Positions 1 through 7,525 of a stretch of 24,608 bases of DNA are shown piece after piece. This stretch comes from UBA4729 sp038236865 (lineage in GTDB: Bacteria > Patescibacteriota > Saccharimonadia > Saccharimonadales > UBA4665): assembly GCA_038236865.1 (NCBI GenBank), contig JBBRZI010000012.1, positions 1 through 24,608 on the forward strand, written 5' to 3'. Below the pieces are notes generated by a model. It was not told where the DNA came from, ran no database searches, and worked only from the letters and a program-made list of their open reading frames with translations. The number at the start of each line of letters is the position of its first letter. Position 1 is the first letter of the stretch. The position numbers and the translations under genes were made by a program.

Positions 1-7
1 AATCAAA

Positions 8-26
8 AGAACTGGCTTGCCAGTCT
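8..26 (-). terminator. Hairpin with short U-tract, possible terminator
   Basis: On the minus strand a GC-rich hairpin (ACTGG, loop CAAG, CCAGT) is followed by TTCTTTTG. It lies just 3' of the tRNA-like CCA end at 35-37, where a transcription stop would be expected. The stem is only about five pairs, so this is tentative. Confidence 0.4.
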
Positions 27-34
27 ATTTTAGT

Positions 35-102
35 TGGTGCGTGGAATTGAACCCGACTAGAGAGCGAAGCGAACGGAAGGGTGCGGCAGAGCAAAGTCAC
101 GC
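35..102 (-). other. tRNA-like remnant with CCA end, in a gene-free stretch (1-341)
   Basis: The minus strand ends in a T-loop-like GGTTCAATTCC followed by CACGC, A and CCA. The CACGC can pair with GCGTG (plus-strand 98-102), giving a five-pair acceptor-like stem with an A discriminator. The distance from the T-loop to CCA is about 6 nt shorter than in a real tRNA, no proper T-stem forms and no anticodon arm is convincing. It could be a decayed tRNA, or chance. The rest of 1-341 has a small GGAGC-TT-GCTCC hairpin (106-117) and no coding sequence that I can support. Confidence 0.25.
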
Positions 103-214
103 GCAGGAGCTTGCTCCGATAGCTGTGCGATTAGCCAGATATATGCTTAAGCCCAAGAAAACCTACTTATAAAAATCAAAAGGTTTCCTGGCGAGAAGCT
201 ATAGTATGACTTTG

Positions 215-247
215 TGGCGGAGCGCAACGCAGTGAAGCGATCCCTCC
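215..247 (-). other. 33-nt mini tRNA-Ser-like remnant
   Basis: Minus strand: GGAGGGATCGC at the 5' end and CTCCGCCA at the 3' end, separated by only 14 nt. Both ends resemble the intact tRNA-Ser at 8733-8820, which begins GGAGGGGTCGC and ends CCTCCGCCA. It looks like a tRNA-Ser from which the centre was lost. The resemblance is short and could be coincidental. Confidence 0.25.
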
Positions 248-341
248 TCGATAATGGCAAGTAATGGGTTAAGTGATAGTGACTGATCTCAAAACTAACC
301 CCCATGATAACCCATCAAAACAACGCCTTATAGGCATCTGC

Positions 342-1145
342 CTACGCCCCAATCGCCCCCTCAATAACCGCCGTGCTCAATGCCTCAAACCCTTTGGTCG
401 GCTGCTGCAGCCACCACACGCTGGCCTGTGCCGCCGTCTCTAGCCGCCATGCCAGTTTACTAGTGGGCAATTTGGTGGTGCTGACTTCCCCGCGCATAGC
501 GACAATGACGGTATCGAGGTGGCGCACGATAATCGCTACCTCGTAACGCAGACTAAACTCATGCAACTGGTCAATCAAGCGCAGCAAGTCCATGTCAAAA
601 GTGAACGCCGCCGGGTACTTGGCCTGCATAGCGAGCTTTTGGAGTTGGGCGAAGCTGATCACCAATAGCGTGTTGGGGCGTATAAGAATTGGCTTCGGCG
701 AGCTGGTGAAATAATCGGCTGCATCGCGCGTGAGCGTGACTTGCCCGCTGTATTTAGTGACAAAACTTTCGAGTAAAATGGCCGTTTCGCTGTTGCGGCC
801 CAAGTCGCCCGCCAGCAACACTCCGTCGGCCCAGGCGCTCATCGGCAGCAGTTCGCCGATGGCTTTTTGACCGAAACTGCCACTTGGCGTGCTCGGGGCG
901 TATTCGCCGGCGCTAAAAATTCGGCCAACGGTTTTTTGCAGGGCATCGGGCAGCAGCACGCGGGCTGTGCCGATACCGGCCTTCTCGGCCAAACCGTAGG
1001 CTTCAGCCGCGGCGGCAAAGCCGTGGGCGTTGCCGCCGACAATCAATAATTTGCCGGCAAACTGCCGGTTTTCGGGGCGGCTCCACTGCAAATCGGGAAA
1101 GAGCGGTTCGGAGGTTATTTGCCGGTGCCAATAGCTACGGTCCAT
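342..1145 (-). CDS. Degenerate NAD(P)H-hydrate dehydratase-like (YjeF-C / ribokinase-fold) protein
   Basis: A 267-residue protein. Residues 31-62 (GKLLIVGGNAHGF followed by a GIGTARVLLP strand) and 107-126 (GVLLAGDLGRNSETAILL) resemble the opening and the GPGLG.. segment of ADP-dependent NAD(P)HX dehydratases of the ribokinase-like superfamily. Those enzymes repair hydrated NADH and NADPH. A segment starting LIRPNTLLV (about 154-170) matches the later part of the fold only weakly. The catalytic GAGD / N.GGTGD motif expected near the C-terminus is not visible, so catalysis is doubtful and a binding or divergent role is possible. The start is ATG with a -10-like TATTAT six bases upstream and no Shine-Dalgarno. 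It follows the HAD and peptidase genes on the same strand but seems to have its own promoter. Assignment is by motif only. Confidence 0.6.
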   Translation of the reverse strand: MDRSYWHRQITSEPLFPDLQWSRPENRQFAGKLLIVGGNAHGFAAAAEAYGLAEKAGIGTARVLLPDALQKTVGRIFSAGEYAPSTPSGSFGQKAIGELLPMSAWADGVLLAGDLGRNSETAILLESFVTKYSGQVTLTRDAADYFTSSPKPILIRPNTLLVISFAQLQKLAMQAKYPAAFTFDMDLLRLIDQLHEFSLRYEVAIIVRHLDTVIVAMRGEVSTTKLPTSKLAWRLETAAQASVWWLQQPTKGFEALSTAVIEGAIGA

Positions 1146-1151
1146 ACAGGT

Positions 1152-1157
1152 ATAATA
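1152..1157 (-). promoter_or_regulatory. -10 box of the 342-1145 gene (leaderless spacing)
   Basis: TATTAT on the minus strand lies 6 nt before the ATG, inside the 11-bp palindrome GGTATTATACC. That spacing puts the predicted +1 on the A of ATG. No clear -35 is seen. Confidence 0.5.
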
Positions 1158-1209
1158 CCATGAACGGCCGCTGTTAAATGTGCTTCAGGCTCGGCGCTGG
1201 TCCGCCCGC

Positions 1210-1971
1210 CTAGCCACGTTCAATAGCTGGGCTCGAGCTGGTTGTTGAATCGGCCAAGACGTAGCCGTCGGCCCCCGGTGATAATTCGTAGGCCACGTTT
1301 TTTCGTTCGATCACGATTTTCCAGCCGTGTTGCTTGGCGTGTTCAAATAATTCGTGGGTCGGGTTGAACGCGATGGGATGTTGCACGCTGGCGAGCATCG
1401 GTATGTCGCTTTCGCTGTCCCCAACTGCGATACTGCCGTCCCAGGTTGCCTGGTGTTTAGCGACGAGGGTGCGCAAGTAGGCTGGTTTGCGTTCGCGCTT
1501 CATTAGCTCTTTGCTTCCGGTGTAATAGCCGTTTTTGGTCTCGTAAATCGAGCCGCCATAATCATCGAACTTGTAGTGTTCGGCCAAGAGCTTAACGATC
1601 TCATTTTGCGAGGCCGAGATTGCAAATAGCAAATAGCCAGCGCTTTGTAGCTGCCGGATCAGGTCACGGGTATAGGCGTAAACCTGGTCTTTGTATTCGG
1701 CGAGCACTGCTTGGCAAGCCCGGTTTACCGCAACGACGCTTATACTGCTAATCGCTACGTCGACGAGGTTGATGAGGGTTTGCTCATACTCAGCGTATGA
1801 GCTAGACGAAGCCCGTTGTTTCCAGTTCAAGCGGGCTTGGCGGACTTTTTCGTATTCGATCACCCCAAAGTGGCCTTCCCTCGCCAACTCGTCGGCAATG
1901 GCGTGATAGAGCTGCCAGCGGATGAGCGTGCCGTCGAGGTCAAAGACGGCAAACGGCCGAGCAGTGCTCAT
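1210..1971 (-). CDS. HAD-superfamily phosphatase, subfamily IB (phosphoserine phosphatase-like)
   Basis: A 253-residue soluble protein starting at MSTARPFAVFDLDGTL. Motif I is FDLDGTL (catalytic D11, general acid D13), motif II is the Ser in LFAISAS, and motif III/IV is GDSESDIPML near residue 195, with an upstream Lys. The cap is inserted between motifs I and II, as in HAD-IB enzymes related to SerB. It probably hydrolyses a small phosphomonoester; the substrate cannot be read from sequence. A longer frame extends upstream to 2055, but the ATG at 1971 is preferred: it forms an ATGA overlap of 4 nt with the stop of the upstream peptidase gene and the HAD motif follows directly. Translational coupling with that gene is likely. 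Confidence 0.85.
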   Translation of the reverse strand: MSTARPFAVFDLDGTLIRWQLYHAIADELAREGHFGVIEYEKVRQARLNWKQRASSSSYAEYEQTLINLVDVAISSISVVAVNRACQAVLAEYKDQVYAYTRDLIRQLQSAGYLLFAISASQNEIVKLLAEHYKFDDYGGSIYETKNGYYTGSKELMKRERKPAYLRTLVAKHQATWDGSIAVGDSESDIPMLASVQHPIAFNPTHELFEHAKQHGWKIVIERKNVAYELSPGADGYVLADSTTSSSPAIERG

Positions 1972-2894
1972 AATGTACCTACGCCGGCCAGTTGTCCTAA
2001 TAATGTTAGAACGGTAGCGGCTTCGTGCTCGGCTTTGTGGCCGTTTACTGTCCAAATCAGGTGACCATTGGGTAAATTTTGGTGGAGCCGATAAGCGGTT
2101 ATGGGTGGGCAGACCATGTCGTAGCGGCCCTGGACCAGCCAGACCGGCATGGTCAAGCGCTCGGCGTTATCGAGAATAAAGTTTTCAGGCATGAAGCAAG
2201 CGTTCGCTAAGTAATGAACTTCGAGGCGGGTGCCGGTCGGATCGTACGTGTCGAACGGTTCCATGGTAAAGCGGTCGTCGAGCTTGATGAGGGAACCTTC
2301 GAGTCGGCCGTAGGCGTAGGCGGATAACTTCGCACGATCGGCATCTTTGCCGAGGATTTGGGCAGTATGGTAGGCCCTTGGGGCGGACTGGTGCTCGGCT
2401 GGGGTGGCGGCAAGGTATGCTGCCCATGCTTCGGGGAAAAAGAAGCGGCACTGGCCTGTATTATCCCAATTATTTTCCGCCTCAGAGCCAGTAAAGATTC
2501 CGTGCAGTAGCAGGGCGCTGACACGGTCAGGGTGTGCTAGGGCGAAAGCCAGGGCTAGGCATGACCCCCACGAACCCCCGGTCAGTATGAAGGCAGGGAG
2601 TTCTAGGCGGTTAGCGATTTCTTCGATGTCGGCTACAAGGTCAGCCGTGGTGTTGTGCGCCAGTGAACCGTATGGTGTGCTTCGGCCGCAGCCACGCTGG
2701 TCAAAAAAGATGACGCGCTGGGTGGTGGGGTCAAAGTTGGCTTTAGCACTGTCTTTGCTGGAACCGCCTGGGCCACCGTGCAGACTAATAATGGGTGTGG
2801 TAGCGGCTGGGTTGCCCCAATCCTGCACATAGAGTCGGTGGCCGCCGCCGACGGCTAGGGTCAGCTCACTGTTGGTATGTGTGTCGGGTGTCAC
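1968..2894 (-). CDS. pip: Proline iminopeptidase (alpha/beta hydrolase, family S33)
   Basis: A 308-residue cytosolic alpha/beta hydrolase of usual family length. It has the HGGPGG oxyanion-hole motif (39-44), DQRGCGRS (65-72), the nucleophile elbow GGSWGS with Ser108, the acid Asp259 in GRYDMVCP and the base His286 in NGHKAEHE. These are the hallmarks of prolyl iminopeptidase, which releases N-terminal proline from peptides. That role suits peptide scavenging in an organism with limited amino-acid synthesis (inference). The start is GTG, chosen because AAAGGA lies 6-7 nt upstream. The gene has a leader of about 35 nt and its stop overlaps the start of the HAD gene by 4 nt, so the two form an operon. 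Confidence 0.93.
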   Translation of the reverse strand: MTPDTHTNSELTLAVGGGHRLYVQDWGNPAATTPIISLHGGPGGSSKDSAKANFDPTTQRVIFFDQRGCGRSTPYGSLAHNTTADLVADIEEIANRLELPAFILTGGSWGSCLALAFALAHPDRVSALLLHGIFTGSEAENNWDNTGQCRFFFPEAWAAYLAATPAEHQSAPRAYHTAQILGKDADRAKLSAYAYGRLEGSLIKLDDRFTMEPFDTYDPTGTRLEVHYLANACFMPENFILDNAERLTMPVWLVQGRYDMVCPPITAYRLHQNLPNGHLIWTVNGHKAEHEAATVLTLLGQLAGVGTL

Positions 2895-2922
2895 TGAGGT
2901 TCCTTTCGGCTTTGGTTGAAGG

Positions 2923-2938
2923 CTACACGTGTAGTGTA
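2923..2938 (-). promoter_or_regulatory. Promoter -10 with adjoining 12-bp palindrome upstream of pip
   Basis: TACACT (2933-2938, minus) is a plausible -10 for the pip-HAD operon. Overlapping it is the perfect 12-bp palindrome CTACACGTGTAG (2923-2934), in the position of an operator at the transcription start. No -35 is obvious. Confidence 0.4.
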
Positions 2939-2989
2939 ACAGACTGGTGACGCGTTTTTTAGCTTAGGTTTTAGGTCAAAAGCGAGTAC

Positions 2990-2995
2990 TATATT
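2990..2995 (+). promoter_or_regulatory. -10 box of the 3004-3366 gene
   Basis: TATATT ends 8 nt before the ATG at 3004. The predicted transcription start is within 0-2 nt of the start codon and no Shine-Dalgarno is present. Confidence 0.45.
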
Positions 2996-3003
2996 GATAA
3001 TTC

Positions 3004-3366
3004 ATGAGATTTGAAACTACTGATGACTTCGTCAAAATCGATCAGGTTACGGCATTTGAACGAGAGCTGTTGCACCGGGCTCTCACCAATCGGCTCGTTT
3101 CGGCGGCGTCTGGCGGGACTAAACTGACCGCCGAAGCGGCGGTTTTTTTGGCGAATACGCATCAGTTTTCCAGCCTCCAAACTCTCGTTATACGAAAAGC
3201 CTCGAATTTGTTGCTCGTTGCCGAGTGTCTGACTGATGAAATGCCGCGTTTTGCCGAGGAGCCTCTTCGGCTGGCCACCACCATGGTTTTGCAGCTTGAG
3301 ACGGAGGCGATAATATTTGGGCATTTGCAAGAACTGCAGCAATGGACACCGGAGAGCTTCGCCTGA
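3004..3366 (+). CDS. Hypothetical 120-residue protein
   Basis: I do not recognise a family. The predicted protein is soluble, acidic and Leu/Ala-rich, with no signal peptide or membrane segment and probably mostly helical (for example residues 17-32 and 84-112). It is preferred over the overlapping minus-strand frame (2989-3405), which encodes an Arg/Gln-rich, low-plausibility product, because this strand has a TATATT box just upstream of the ATG and a more ordinary residue composition. It stands alone, divergent from pip and convergent with the exonuclease III gene. Confidence 0.6.
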   Translation: MRFETTDDFVKIDQVTAFERELLHRALTNRLVSAASGGTKLTAEAAVFLANTHQFSSLQTLVIRKASNLLLVAECLTDEMPRFAEEPLRLATTMVLQLETEAIIFGHLQELQQWTPESFA

Positions 3367-3489
3367 GAATTCGCTAGAACCCCTAGACAAGAGACGGTCG
3401 GCCACGTTCCATCAAACTATCACTTGTATCGCAAAGCCGTGTTTTGTAGGGGCTCCTTGGGTTTGCCACGTAAGGATATGGGTAAGGAG

Positions 3490-4289
3490 TTAGATTGCGA
3501 GTGTGACGCTGATTGGGCAGTGGTCCGAGCCCAACACAGCAGCGTGGATAGCGGCGCTTGTAACACTTGCGCTTAAGCTGGCCGAGACCAAAAAGTAGTC
3601 GATCCGCCAGCCGACGTTACGGTCTCGGGCATGGGCAAAGTGGCTCCACCAGCTGTAGTAGCCATTACCCTGCGTAAACAAGCGGAACGTGTCGACAAAG
3701 CCGCTGTCGACGTACGCTTGGAAACCCGAACGCTCTTCGTCGGTAAAGCCTTTTTGCCGCGGTTGGACTTTGGATTGGCGAGGTCATCTTCGGTGTGTGC
3801 GACATTAAGGTCACCGCAGAACACTACGGGCTTGGACTGCTCGAGTTGCTGGCAGTAAGCTAGGAAGGCGGGGTCCCAATGAGCATGGCGTAGCCGAACG
3901 CGGCTTAGATCTTCTTTGGCATTGGGTGTGTAGACCGTGACGAGCCAGAATTTTTCGAACTCGGCAGCCATCACCCGGCCCTCGAGATTAGGGTCGCCGT
4001 AGCTGTCGCCGGTTACGCTAAACGCTTCGATTATGTCGCGCGGAAAGCCGTTGATGACCTGGATCGGTGCGATTTTGCTCAAAATCGCCGTACCCGAATA
4101 GCCGGGTTTTTCGGCCGAATACCAAAAAGCCGTGTAGCCATCCAGCGGCAGATCGATCTGCTCCGGCTTGGCCTTAATCTCCTGCAAGCAGACAATGTCC
4201 GGACGTTCAGCTTCGATAAACGGCTGCCACAACTCTTTTCGGGCGACGGCGCGGATACCGTTCACGTTCCATGAATATAGCTTAATCAT
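3490..4289 (-). CDS. xthA: Exodeoxyribonuclease III (AP endonuclease), split by a 1-nt frameshift
   Basis: The N-terminal part runs in one frame from MIKLYSWNVNGIRA through LQEIKA, GYSGTAIL and CGDLNVAHTEDDLANPKSNR, typical of ExoIII/ExoA of the Mg-dependent EEP nucleases that cut at abasic sites and degrade 3' ends. The rest continues in another frame as GFTDEERSGFQAYVDSGF, then FTQGNGYYSWWSHF, NVGWRIDYFLVS and the catalytic LGSDHCPI. The switch falls at a run of five A on the minus strand (plus 3751-3755). A sixth A would give an intact protein of about 266 residues. Causes could be a sequencing or assembly indel, a recent mutation, or -1 slippage at C AAA AAG. Both halves are well conserved, which argues against old decay. 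The ATG at 4289 is chosen over longer starts because of TATACT 6 nt upstream. Confidence 0.88.
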
Positions 4290-4295
4290 GAGTCT

Positions 4296-4301
4296 AGTAT
4301 A
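4296..4301 (-). promoter_or_regulatory. -10 box of the exonuclease III gene
   Basis: TATACT on the minus strand is separated from the ATG by exactly 6 nt, so the predicted +1 is the A of the start codon. No Shine-Dalgarno is present. Confidence 0.55.
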
Positions 4302-4373
4302 GCGTGTAGCTCCGGCTGACAAAACAGCAAACAGTACCCAGCGAGCGGATTGTTTGATAAACTGGATAGCTAG

Positions 4374-5096
4374 ATGGATACTCAACCTTACGCCCGCGTT
4401 TTACTCAAGCTTTCTGGGGAGCAATTAGCCGGTAAATTTGAAAATGGTATCGATGCCGAGTTCAGCGCCTGGTTGGCCGCTGAGGTCAAAAAAGTTGTTG
4501 ATAGCGGTACCCAAGTTGTGATTATGGTCGGCGGTGGCAACTACGCCCGGGGCATGCAGCTGGTCGGTCACGGCATACAACGTGTGACGGCTGACAACAT
4601 TGGGATGCTTGCGACGATGATGAACGGTTTGGCTCTATCTGATATCTTCAATAATGCCGGCGTGGCCGCCCGTGTTGTTACGACGATTAAAGCCGATCAA
4701 ATTGCCGATCAATTTACGCACCGCCGCTCCGAGAGTCATTTGAAAAAAGGCCGGGTCGTGATTGTGGCCGGCGGCATCGGGCGACCCTACTTAACGACAG
4801 ACACGGCGGCCGTATCGTTGGCGCTTGAACTCGATTGCCAAGTCGTGCTTAAAGCGACAAAAGTTGACGGCGTCTACGATAAAGACCCAGCCCAGTTCCC
4901 CGAGGCCACGAAGCTTGACCACATGACGTTCATACAGGCGGTATCCGATGATAATATCAAAGTTATGGATAAGGCCGCCATGGGTTTGGCGCTCGAGCAC
5001 AACCTGCCGATTATCGTTTTTAACGCCAATCTAACCGACAACATCAAGTTGGCGGTACACAAACAAACAATCGGCACCACAATCAGTGCCGCCTAA
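4374..5096 (+). CDS. pyrH: UMP kinase
   Basis: A 240-residue cytosolic amino-acid-kinase-fold enzyme that converts UMP + ATP to UDP + ADP in pyrimidine nucleotide synthesis. Visible motifs: LKLSGE (11-16, phosphate binding), VGGGN (52-56), the DNIGMLATMMNGLAL helix (74-88), GGIGRPYLTTDTAA (133-146, usually GGTGNPFFTTDTAA) and ATKVDGVYDKDP (161-172). Length and motif order are those of bacterial PyrH, which is hexameric and commonly regulated by GTP and UTP. In many bacteria it sits beside tsf and frr; here it is a single gene, divergent from exonuclease III and convergent with the Clp gene. A possible -10 (TAAACT, 4358-4363) lies 10 nt before the ATG with no clear ribosome site. Confidence 0.96.
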   Translation: MDTQPYARVLLKLSGEQLAGKFENGIDAEFSAWLAAEVKKVVDSGTQVVIMVGGGNYARGMQLVGHGIQRVTADNIGMLATMMNGLALSDIFNNAGVAARVVTTIKADQIADQFTHRRSESHLKKGRVVIVAGGIGRPYLTTDTAAVSLALELDCQVVLKATKVDGVYDKDPAQFPEATKLDHMTFIQAVSDDNIKVMDKAAMGLALEHNLPIIVFNANLTDNIKLAVHKQTIGTTISAA

Positions 5097-5163
5097 GCCG
5101 GTCATTACGCAGCGCCATTTCTACAATTGATTAGTTACGCCACGAAGCCAGCTCCTCTGCTAG

Positions 5164-7524
5164 CTAGAGGGCTAAGTCTGGAGTGTCGAGTAGGACGTGG
5201 TCGCCTGGGTTGACCTCGCCGCGCAGAATTTTTTGAGCGACAGTATCTTCAACGGCTCGTTGCAGAGCGCGGCGCATTGGCCGGGCGCCGAGTCGTGGAT
5301 CGTTGCCGACTTCGACTATGTTAGCCACGGCCGCATCGGTTAGTTCGACACTGATGTTCTTGATCGCCAATGTGCGGTTAATGTCTTTGAGCATTAAGCG
5401 GACGACTTGGCCGAGTTCGCCTACGTTGAGCGGGCGGAACAACACAATTTCGTCAAAACGGTTGAGTAGCTCGGGCCGGAACTGGCTGCTGGCAATTAAC
5501 TCATCGATGAACGCTGCTTCGAATGTCTCGAGTGATTCGCCGTGTTCAATGCGCGTCCTGATAGTATCGGCCCCGGCGTTGCTGGTGGCGATGATAATTG
5601 CATCTTTGAACGAAGCCGCCCGGCCGGTATTGTCCGTTAATTGGCCTTCGTCGAGGAGCTGCAGGAGTAGGTTGAGGATGTTTGGGTGGGCCTTTTCGAT
5701 CTCATCGAGCAGCACCACACTAAACGGCTGCTGGCGAATTTGTAGGAGTAAGCTGCTCGTCTCGTGTTCGCCACCGCTGAGCAAGCGGCTGACGTCGCTC
5801 TCTTGCTGGTACTCGCTCATATCGAGCCGGATCATGTTTGACTCGTTGCCGAAATAGGTCGCCGCGATTGCTTTTGCGAGTTCCGTCTTGCCGACGCCGG
5901 TTGGCCCTAAGAACAGAAAGCTGCCAATCGGTCGGTTGGGGCTGCTGACACCGGCCCGCGAGCGCCTGAGCGCATTGGCGATGACCGACACAGCTCTGGT
6001 TTGATTAATCATGCGTTTGTGAATGTCGTCTTCTAGGTTGAGCAGTTGATTGGTTTCAACCAGACCGACATCGCCGACTTTGACGCCCTTGGTTTGTTCG
6101 ATGGCGGCCTGGACCGACGCGGCGTTGACGAGCCCGTCGGTGCTGTGGGCCAATGACTGCTCAAGCAAGTTAATCGCTTTGCCCGGGTAGGCCATGTCTT
6201 GTTCGTAGCGGCCGCTCAGCCGGTAGGCTGCCTGCAGGGCCTCGTACGTAATCAGAACTTTTTGATTGATCTCAAAGCTCGTCGTCGCTCCGGTAAGGGC
6301 TTTGAGGGTGGCCGTTTCGTCAGGTTCTTGTAGCACCACTGGTGTTAGCAGCCCTGCAAAGGCCGGATTGTCGGCCCGCAGTCGCTGGTAGTCGCTGGGC
6401 GTCATTGCCAACACAAACTGGACAGCGCGCGATTGCATAACCGGCAGCAAGATTTGGGTGGCGTTAAATGAGCCGGCACCGTTCTCAAAGAACAGCTGGG
6501 CGTCATCCAAAAACAAAATAATGTTGCCGGCATGTGAGGCCTCATTCATGAGGAGTGTCACGAGGTATTCGAGGTCGCCGGGGTGTTGGGCGGCCGAAAT
6601 GATGTGTGCTGGGCTCAGACTGATAATTTGTTTGTGCTCGAGATTGCGATCGTGAATCTCGGCCAACAAATTTTGCGCCAAAGCGTAGGCGTGGCTGGTT
6701 TTGCCGATGCCCTGCTCGCCGATGAGTGCTACCGCCCCGGCCCCGTGACTGAACGCGTTCTTAATGGCATTCACGCCTTGGCTCTCAGCCAACGGGCCAA
6801 AGTGGGCGCCATGGCGTTCAATCGATTGGCTGATATTGAGTCCGAACTGGTTTAATCGGGGGGTGAAGCCACTCGCCCAATCGCGGCCGATGCCGCCAAA
6901 GCTTTGACGTTTCCGGCGGATTTGGTGCAGATCGTCGCTGAGCCACTGCTGGATGGCGTCGACGTCCTTAGCGGAGTGTTTGATGCGGGTCAGGAGGGCT
7001 ATGGCTGCGGGCGAGGTCGTGATCAGGGCGGCGGCGATGTGGCCCGGTTCGATCGTTGGCTCGTTGGTTTTGGCAGCGTACCCGGCCGCCGCGTCCCACA
7101 CGGCCGACAGGTCTGCTGCGGTGGTTGATAACTGTTGCTGGATTAGATCACCCGGTACAAGCAAGTGATTACTAAAGAACACGACTTGCCAATGCGATTG
7201 CAACGCCTGCCAGACCGATTGCGGGCTTAACGCCTGGCTGGCCGACAGCCGCTGCAGGACTGCTCCGTCGAGCTTCTCATTGAGCGAATTGCCGGTTGGC
7301 CGAACGGTTAGCAGGTCGTTTTGAATCCATTGGGCGAGCATGTAGCTAACCAGACCAAGCCCGCAGAGCCCATAACCGAGGCTGTGGTGTAAGCTGATGA
7401 GCCCAAGTCCACCAAGTAGCAACGATCCAGCCAGCACCATGAGCGCTCGAAAACTGGCAGAGCCAAGCCGTTTACCGGCGCGAGCTTTTTTGGCCCGGGT
7501 CGAAGTAAGGTCGAGATGAGTCAT
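5164..7524 (-). CDS. Membrane-anchored Clp/HSP100-type AAA+ ATPase with degenerate first ATPase domain
   Basis: A 786-residue protein. Two hydrophobic segments lie at about 27-48 and 50-67, followed by a divergent Clp-N-like region (about 85-200). The first AAA+ domain has Walker A GEQGIGKTS (269-277) and Walker B LFLDDAQ, with DD replacing the usual DE. The arginine-finger motif RRF before the VVLQEPD strand is replaced by GLL. The second domain is intact: GPTGVGKT (540-547), VVLLDEIEKA (603-612), sensor ATSNAG and FRPELLNRFDE (682-692). The coiled-coil M-domain of ClpB/ClpC is absent, and no IGF/IGL-type ClpP-docking loop is visible between ATSNAG and FRPELL. This suggests a membrane-tethered unfoldase powered mainly by D2, possibly independent of ClpP (inference). 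The ATG at 7524 is one base past the upstream gene's stop. A TTG at 7533 is less likely. Confidence 0.88.
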   Translation of the reverse strand: MTHLDLTSTRAKKARAGKRLGSASFRALMVLAGSLLLGGLGLISLHHSLGYGLCGLGLVSYMLAQWIQNDLLTVRPTGNSLNEKLDGAVLQRLSASQALSPQSVWQALQSHWQVVFFSNHLLVPGDLIQQQLSTTAADLSAVWDAAAGYAAKTNEPTIEPGHIAAALITTSPAAIALLTRIKHSAKDVDAIQQWLSDDLHQIRRKRQSFGGIGRDWASGFTPRLNQFGLNISQSIERHGAHFGPLAESQGVNAIKNAFSHGAGAVALIGEQGIGKTSHAYALAQNLLAEIHDRNLEHKQIISLSPAHIISAAQHPGDLEYLVTLLMNEASHAGNIILFLDDAQLFFENGAGSFNATQILLPVMQSRAVQFVLAMTPSDYQRLRADNPAFAGLLTPVVLQEPDETATLKALTGATTSFEINQKVLITYEALQAAYRLSGRYEQDMAYPGKAINLLEQSLAHSTDGLVNAASVQAAIEQTKGVKVGDVGLVETNQLLNLEDDIHKRMINQTRAVSVIANALRRSRAGVSSPNRPIGSFLFLGPTGVGKTELAKAIAATYFGNESNMIRLDMSEYQQESDVSRLLSGGEHETSSLLLQIRQQPFSVVLLDEIEKAHPNILNLLLQLLDEGQLTDNTGRAASFKDAIIIATSNAGADTIRTRIEHGESLETFEAAFIDELIASSQFRPELLNRFDEIVLFRPLNVGELGQVVRLMLKDINRTLAIKNISVELTDAAVANIVEVGNDPRLGARPMRRALQRAVEDTVAQKILRGEVNPGDHVLLDTPDLAL

Positions 7525-7525
7525 G

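Noticed and set aside
35..300. Possible tmRNA (ssrA) on the minus strand at the left edge
   Set aside because: The CCA end and TTCAA loop are suggestive, but the T-arm to CCA distance is too short, the conserved 5' GATTCGAC-like segment is missing and no tag reading frame was found.
2989..3020. -35 elements for the TANNNT promoters
   Set aside because: No consistent TTGACA-like hexamer at 16-18 nt spacing could be found for most of the -10 boxes, so none are annotated.
2989..3405. Minus-strand 138-codon frame opposite the 3004-3366 gene
   Set aside because: Its product is Arg/Gln-rich without structure-like pattern, and the plus frame has a promoter box directly before its ATG.
3380..3452. 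CCCCTA/TAGGGG dyad between the 3004 gene and exonuclease III
   Set aside because: Only six pairs, more than 60 nt apart, without a U-tract; not convincing as a terminator.
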